Shown piece by piece: positions 62,971 through 64,000 of a stretch of DNA of 64,000 nucleotides (positions are counted from its first letter, which is position 1; each line of letters begins with the position of its first letter). The stretch lies in the NCBI RefSeq assembly GCF_000196135.1, contig NC_005090.1, forward strand, positions 444,001-508,000. The letters are read 5' to 3'. Under the pieces are notes generated by a model, which was not told the origin of the DNA, ran no database searches, and saw only the letters and a program-made list of their open reading frames with translations. Source of the DNA: Wolinella succinogenes DSM 1740 (lineage in GTDB: Bacteria > Campylobacterota > Campylobacteria > Campylobacterales > Helicobacteraceae). The position numbers and the translations under genes are program-made.

Positions 62971-63759
62971 ATGTGTGAAATTATTGCGATTGCTAACCAG
63001 AAGGGTGGCGTCGGAAAGACGACAACAGCGGTGAACTTGGCAGCCTCCTTGGCAGTGGCTGAAAAAAAAGTTTTGCTCATCGACGCCGACCCCCAGGCGA
63101 ACGCCACCACGAGCCTTGGAATTCATCGAAGCGATATTGAGTTTAACATCTATCATGTGCTCATTGGCACTCGAAGACTCTCTCAAATCATCCAGAAAAC
63201 TTCAATTCCAACGCTTTTTTTGGCTCCTTCAAACATCGGTTTAGTCGGAATCGAGAAGGAATTCTATAATAAAAAGCGCAACGGGCGGGAGCTAATCTTG
63301 CGAAAGAAGGTCGAGGAGGTGATGGATCAGTATGATTACATCATTATCGATTCCCCTCCCGCGCTTGGGCCTCTGACAATCAATGCCCTAGGGGCGGCGC
63401 ATTCAGTGATTATTCCTATCCAGTGCGAGTTTTTTGCACTAGAGGGCTTGGCGCAACTGCTCAATACGATCAAGCTCCTTCGCCAGACGATCAACCCTAC
63501 TCTTGCGATCAAGGGATTTTTGCCTACGATGTATAGCGCCCAAAACAACCTCTCTCGTCAGGTCTTTGCCGATTTAGCCCAACACTTCAATGGACAGCTT
63601 TTTAAAGATATCGAAGATTCTTCATTCATTGTGGTTCCTCGTAGCATTAAATTAGCCGAATCTCCTAGCTTTGGGAAGCCGATCATCCTCTATGATATTC
63701 GCTCCACGGGTAACACCGCCTATCAAAGTCTAGCTAGAGCGATTCTAGAGGGAGCATGA
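62971..63759 (+). CDS. soj: Chromosome partitioning ATPase ParA/Soj
   Basis: A 262-residue Walker-type ATPase. The deviant Walker [10 protein letters not shown] is at residues 11-19, with [16 protein letters not shown] and [13 protein letters not shown] following. The short length without an N-terminal helix-turn-helix marks the chromosomal type. ATG 62971 gives the family start [13 protein letters not shown]; the frame extends upstream into birA. Overlaps parB by four bases. Confidence 0.96.
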   Translation: MCEIIAIANQKGGVGKTTTAVNLAASLAVAEKKVLLIDADPQANATTSLGIHRSDIEFNIYHVLIGTRRLSQIIQKTSIPTLFLAPSNIGLVGIEKEFYNKKRNGRELILRKKVEEVMDQYDYIIIDSPPALGPLTINALGAAHSVIIPIQCEFFALEGLAQLLNTIKLLRQTINPTLAIKGFLPTMYSAQNNLSRQVFADLAQHFNGQLFKDIEDSSFIVVPRSIKLAESPSFGKPIILYDIRSTGNTAYQSLARAILEGA

Positions 63760-64000
63760 TGGCGGCCAAAAAGAGTTTGGCTCTCGGTCGAGGGCTTGGG
63801 GCGATTTTGGGCGAGGTCGAAAAGGCCTATGAAAACGATTTAAACGATAACTCGGATTTGGTGGTGGAGCTTGATATTCACTCCATCAAACCCAACCCCT
63901 TCCAGCCGAGAAAACACTTCGATACCACCGCTCTTGAAGAGCTAGCCTCTTCTATCAAAGAGCATGGCTTACTGCAACCTATTTTGGTTTTTGCGGATGA
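63756..64000 (+). CDS. parB: Chromosome partitioning protein ParB, N-terminal part (runs off the window)
   Basis: The first 81 residues of ParB/Spo0J. The start [20 protein letters not shown] is typical, and [17 protein letters not shown] with [19 protein letters not shown] is the start of the ParB/Srx CTPase domain. ATG 63756 overlaps the soj stop. With Soj it would bind parS sites near the replication origin; no parS site was recognised in the visible sequence. The gene continues past 64000. Confidence 0.94.
   Translation, partial: MMAAKKSLALGRGLGAILGEVEKAYENDLNDNSDLVVELDIHSIKPNPFQPRKHFDTTALEELASSIKEHGLLQPILVFAD

Overview
The window reads as chromosomal DNA of a campylobacterotal (epsilonproteobacterial) bacterium, most likely Wolinella succinogenes or a close relative. 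The main evidence is a single reading frame fusing the RNA polymerase beta and beta' subunits (14351-23002), a hallmark of Helicobacter and Wolinella. Supporting evidence: a complex I operon that lacks a normal NADH-binding NuoE/NuoF module; pflA directly behind nuoN; a very large FlgL; and the order aminotransferase-hom-yraN-trxA-trxB. The species name is recalled and inferred, not computed. Gene density is very high, most genes overlap or nearly touch, and no stretch longer than about 220 bases lacks a gene or RNA.

Layout. 1-9107: housekeeping genes (end of a conserved hypothetical, class I aminotransferase, hom, yraN, trxA, a thioredoxin-like membrane protein, trxB, dapB, purF, a radical SAM gene, an MnmC-like methyltransferase). 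9120-26221: information-processing block: a strong promoter, four tRNAs (Thr, Tyr, Gly, Thr), tuf, rpmG, tRNA-Trp, secE, nusG, rplKAJL, the fused rpoBC, rpsL, rpsG, fusA. RNA hairpins sit at several junctions, including an L10-type leader. 26325-27107: a PHP-family histidinol phosphatase. 27312-44391: a 14-gene complex I (nuo) operon. 44458-50774: pflA (flagellar motor) and three poorly known genes (a short hypothetical, a DUF342/FapA-like protein, a WD40-like protein). 50779-54088, minus strand: hrcA-grpE-dnaK with a perfect sigma70 promoter and a CIRCE-like operator. 54304-54918: a class II aldolase-like gene. 54915-57455, minus strand: flgL behind a sigma54-type promoter. 57646-64000: hup, a small secreted protein, a RidA family gene, rplU-rpmA-obgE-proB-fmt-birA, then soj/parA and the start of parB.

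The most unusual region is the electron-input end of the nuo operon. The nuoE and nuoF positions hold a 77-residue stub and a 649-residue fusion. That fusion joins a NuoF C-terminal remnant to a GltD-like FAD/NAD(P) oxidoreductase. Two tandem nuoG genes follow. They differ over most of their length but share a 118-bp and a 513-bp patch that are almost base-for-base identical, which suggests recent gene conversion. The second nuoG copy is interrupted at a run of nine C; eight C would restore a 789-residue protein, so it is a frameshift, a phase-variable switch or a sequencing error. Together these features suggest a complex I whose electron donor and electron-entry subunits are being remodelled.

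Functions rest on reading motifs and remembered family features; no database search was run.
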